In this document: in pieces, positions 6,859 to 9,881 of the stretch
Layout of the letters: each line of letters opens with the position of its first letter
Numbering within the stretch: the first letter of the stretch is position 1
Source of the DNA: DATGEP01 sp035310125
Lineage (GTDB): Bacteria > Chloroflexota > Ktedonobacteria > Ktedonobacterales > JADMIN01
NCBI GenBank assembly: GCA_035310125.1
Contig: DATGEP010000328.1
Location: forward strand, 1 to 9,881
DNA: 9,881 nucleotides
Reading direction: 5' to 3'
Notes under the pieces: model-generated
Databases searched by the model: none
Told to the model about the DNA's origin: nothing
What the model saw: the letters and a program-made list of their open reading frames with translations, nothing else
Position numbers and translations under genes: made by a program

Positions 6859-8138
6859 GCGCACATAGCGTCGCACTCGGGGATGTGGCCGGCGTTGTCT
6901 TTCTCGTCATCGTGGCGCTGGCGGTCGCCCTCATCGCCGGGCGGCTGCGCTTCCCGTACACGCTCGCGCTGGTGCTGGTGGGGCTGGCGCTGGGCTTCTT
7001 CCGCGTGCTTCCCAATTTTCAGTTTAATCCGGAGCTGGTGCTTTTCATCTTCCTGCCGGCGCTGCTCTTCGAGGGCGCCTGGAACCTCAACGTCAAAGCG
7101 CTGCTCGCGGACTGGCGTGTGATTCTGCTCCTGGCCGTACCTGGCCTCCTATTGTCGCTGTTCGTCATTGCCGTGGTGGTGCATTGGGGCGCCGGCCTCC
7201 CGTTTCTCGTGGCGCTGCTGCTCGGCACGATCATCTCGCCAACGGATCCAATCGCGGTATTGAGTCTGCTCAAACAGCTTGGTATGCCAGCCCGCCTGCG
7301 TACCATCATTGACGGCGAGAGTCTGTTCAATGATGGCGTCGGCGCCGCCGCGTTCGCGGTTGTGCTGGGACTACTGCTGCTCTCCATCGGTGCGGGTGGC
7401 GCGCTCGCGGGCCTTTCCAGCGCCGCGATTGTGCTCAAGGCGCTGTGGCTCTTTCTGGGTGGCCCGCTCGTTGGCTTCATCGTTGGCTTCATCGTCAGCC
7501 GCGCCGTCCGCCGCGTGGACGATCACCTCATCGAGACGGCGGTTACTTTCAGCGTCGCGTATGGCGTGTACGTGCTGGGGGAGGTGCTTGGGACGTCCGG
7601 GCTGCTAGCTGTTGTCTGCGCCGCGCTGGTCCTCGGCAACTATGGCCGCGAGATTGGCATGTCGCGCCGCACACGTTACGCGGTGGATGATGTCTGGGAG
7701 TTCACTGGCTATCTCGCCAACTCGCTGCTCTTTCTACTGCTGGGACATCAGATCGGCGCGACCAACCTGGCCAGCCAGCTACCGCTGATCGCCTGGGCGG
7801 TTGTTGCGGTATTCGCGGGCCGCGCGCTGATGATCTATCTCTTCATCCCGCTGCACAATCTGGCCGCCCGCCTGCGCACGCCCTCCGGCGGGCATGCGGA
7901 GCGCGGCCAGGGGCGTTTCGCGCCCATTCCTCATGTGTGGCGCGCACTCATCCTCTTCTCTGGCCTGCGTGGCGCCCTCTCGCTGGCGCTGGCGCTTTCG
8001 CTGCCCGACACGGTACCCCAGCGCACCACCATCGAGCTGGCAGTCTTCGGGGTCGTGCTGGTCACACTTTTGGGCCAGGGTATCGGATTGCGCTTCCTGC
8101 TGCCGCGCTGGCCGCGCACGGCTCCCCCGTCCGCGTGA
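6855..8138 (+). CDS. Na+/H+ antiporter, CPA1 family
   Basis: This integral membrane exchanger should trade cytoplasmic Na+ (or another monovalent cation) for external H+, serving pH and salt balance. The 427-residue protein has about 12 membrane segments. The ion-binding motifs are visible: SPTDPIAV with D131, and GESLFNDG with N159 and D160, the CPA1 Asn-Asp pair. The later segment GLRGALSLALAL is also typical. A basic cytoplasmic loop (about 345-365) joins the last membrane segments. There is no C-terminal regulatory domain (no TrkA or cyclic-nucleotide domain), so the protein is at the short end of the family. The ATG overlaps the comF stop, indicating co-transcription. The stop codon touches the truncated tnpB remnant, so the last few residues may have been altered by that rearrangement. 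Confidence 0.92.
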   Translation: MSAHSVALGDVAGVVFLVIVALAVALIAGRLRFPYTLALVLVGLALGFFRVLPNFQFNPELVLFIFLPALLFEGAWNLNVKALLADWRVILLLAVPGLLLSLFVIAVVVHWGAGLPFLVALLLGTIISPTDPIAVLSLLKQLGMPARLRTIIDGESLFNDGVGAAAFAVVLGLLLLSIGAGGALAGLSSAAIVLKALWLFLGGPLVGFIVGFIVSRAVRRVDDHLIETAVTFSVAYGVYVLGEVLGTSGLLAVVCAALVLGNYGREIGMSRRTRYAVDDVWEFTGYLANSLLFLLLGHQIGATNLASQLPLIAWAVVAVFAGRALMIYLFIPLHNLAARLRTPSGGHAERGQGRFAPIPHVWRALILFSGLRGALSLALALSLPDTVPQRTTIELAVFGVVLVTLLGQGIGLRFLLPRWPRTAPPSA

Positions 8139-8654
8139 GTCGCGCGCTCTACAACACCGCCCTCGAACAGCGCAAGGCCTGGTGGGCACGCGGCCAAGGC
8201 ATCAATGTGGTATACTAGGAGGCGATCCAGCCCGCGAACCTCAGCCGTCGTCCCGCGCCCATTCCAGATGGGAACGGCAACTATCTGCCTAATGGGGCCG
8301 CCCGCAAGGTCGGCCTCAACAAGTCCATGTTAGACGCTGGCTGGGGGTGCTTCCTCACCATCCTCGCTTTCAAGGCTGCATGCGCCGGCAAGCGAGCGGA
8401 AGCGGTTTCTCCGGCGTACACCACCCAGGATTGCTCCGATGTCCGCCCGGATGGTACGCTCTGCGGCGAGCGGATGGAGCAGACGCTCTCGGTGCGCACA
8501 CACATGTGCCCGAAATGCGGTTGCATCCTGGACCGTGATGAGAACGCGGCCAGAAACATCCAATGGTGCGGACAGCGCCTTCGGGGAGTCGCGGGGATGC
8601 CTGCGGCGCTAAACCGAGAAGCCCCTTGTCTTTCAGGCGTGGGGAGCATGTCAC
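8135..8654 (+). mobile_element. Degraded IS200/IS605-family element
   Basis: This consists of the tnpB remnant plus its right end. The left end is gone, and the remnant starts directly at the antiporter stop codon. No tnpA (Y1 transposase) is present. The right end is placed at TCAC (8651-8654), a tetranucleotide of the kind seen at IS605-family ends, just after the terminal hairpin. The exact boundaries are inferred. Confidence 0.65.
8622..8644 (+). repeat. IS200/IS605 right-end hairpin
   Basis: CCCC (8622-8625) pairs with GGGG (8641-8644) and GTC (8628-8630) pairs with GGC (8636-8638, one G-T wobble). The loop is TTTCA and there is a 2x2 internal mismatch. It lies over the 3' end of tnpB, as right-end hairpins of this family do. 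In intact elements this stretch also forms the 3' part of the omega-RNA. Confidence 0.6.
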
Positions 8655-8735
8655 AATCTCACGCATCTGGCCGTCGCGTATCCGTAAGCCAGCCGCACAT
8701 ATCAAACACCTGATCTTGCTCCGTTCATTCCCTTC

Positions 8736-8745
8736 GGAGGCCTCC
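8736..8745 (+). promoter_or_regulatory. ftsH Shine-Dalgarno inside a perfect palindrome
   Basis: GGAGG at 8736-8740, 10 bases before the ftsH ATG, is the first half of the perfect palindrome GGAGGCCTCC. It supports the ATG at 8751 as the start. The palindrome has no loop, so a strong hairpin on one molecule is unlikely. Confidence 0.6.
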
Positions 8746-8750
8746 TCGTC

Positions 8751-9881
<1,131 letters not shown>

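Larger units (their letters stand above)
8135..8713 (+). pseudogene. tnpB: tnpB remnant (IS200/IS605 OrfB), 5'-truncated with internal deletion
   Basis: One reading frame shows two separated pieces of a TnpB RNA-guided nuclease. First comes part of the N-terminal region (SRALYNTALEQRKAWWARG, about 8138-8194), then an in-frame TAG at 8216-8218. It continues with EAIQPANLSRRPAPIPDGNG, which resembles the RuvC-II glutamate region. Next is GLNKSMLDAGWGCFLTIL, followed by a zinc ribbon (CSDV, LCGERM, LSVRTHMCPKCG) and the RuvC-III motif DRDENAARNI. Roughly the first 30 residues and the stretch with RuvC-I are missing, so it cannot be an active nuclease. The first two zinc cysteines are 9 residues apart instead of the usual 2. 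The frame runs on to 8713, but the element appears to end at about 8654. Confidence 0.85.

Noticed and set aside
8208..8216. TGGTATACT, a good extended -10 sequence
   Set aside because: It lies inside the tnpB remnant with no gene or ribosome site suitably downstream, so it is probably chance or a leftover of the deletion junction.
8258..8272. Small inverted repeat CCCAT-N5-ATGGG
   Set aside because: A five-base stem with no T-run and inside a decayed coding sequence; too weak to call a terminator or site.
8327..8713. 128-codon frame starting ATG as a stand-alone zinc-ribbon protein
   Set aside because: There is no ribosome site, it starts in the middle of a TnpB segment, and it continues past the element's right end; best read as part of the pseudogene.

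Overview
The window is a GC-rich bacterial chromosome segment. The protein families, the FtsH sequence style and a TnpB remnant of the type common in Ktedonobacteria suggest a member of the Chloroflexota. That placement is inference from recognition; no database search was run. All genes except the first read on the plus strand.

Layout. (1) 1-296, minus strand: the 5' end of a DHA2-type (EmrB/QacA-like) MFS drug exporter that runs out of the window. (2) 297-426: an AT-richer divergent intergenic region with small palindromes built on TGTA/TACA. (3) 427-888: a small acidic protein of unknown function with a C2H2-like Cys/His cluster. (4) 997-4197: a fatty-acid synthesis block made of accC (biotin carboxylase), fabF (3-oxoacyl-ACP synthase II) and accB (biotin carboxyl carrier protein). 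AccC carboxylates the biotin on AccB to supply malonyl-CoA, and FabF uses malonyl-ACP for chain elongation. fabF lies between accC and accB, and accB has no ordinary start codon in the expected place. (5) 4295-5956: a DUF2079 polytopic membrane protein carrying an in-frame palindromic element in a loop. (6) 6073-8138: comF (zinc-binding phosphoribosyltransferase) overlapping a CPA1 Na+/H+ antiporter by ATGA. (7) 8135-8654: the wreck of an IS200/IS605-family tnpB, lacking its 5' end and middle and carrying one in-frame stop, with the right-end hairpin still visible. (8) 8751-9881: the first 377 codons of ftsH, cut by the window end before the protease domain.

Most of the window is ordinary housekeeping and transport. 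The parts worth a second look are the accB start, the palindromic insert in the DUF2079 gene, the Cys/His small protein with its divergent promoter region, and the tnpB remnant with its possible omega-RNA relic. No complete new multi-gene system was seen.
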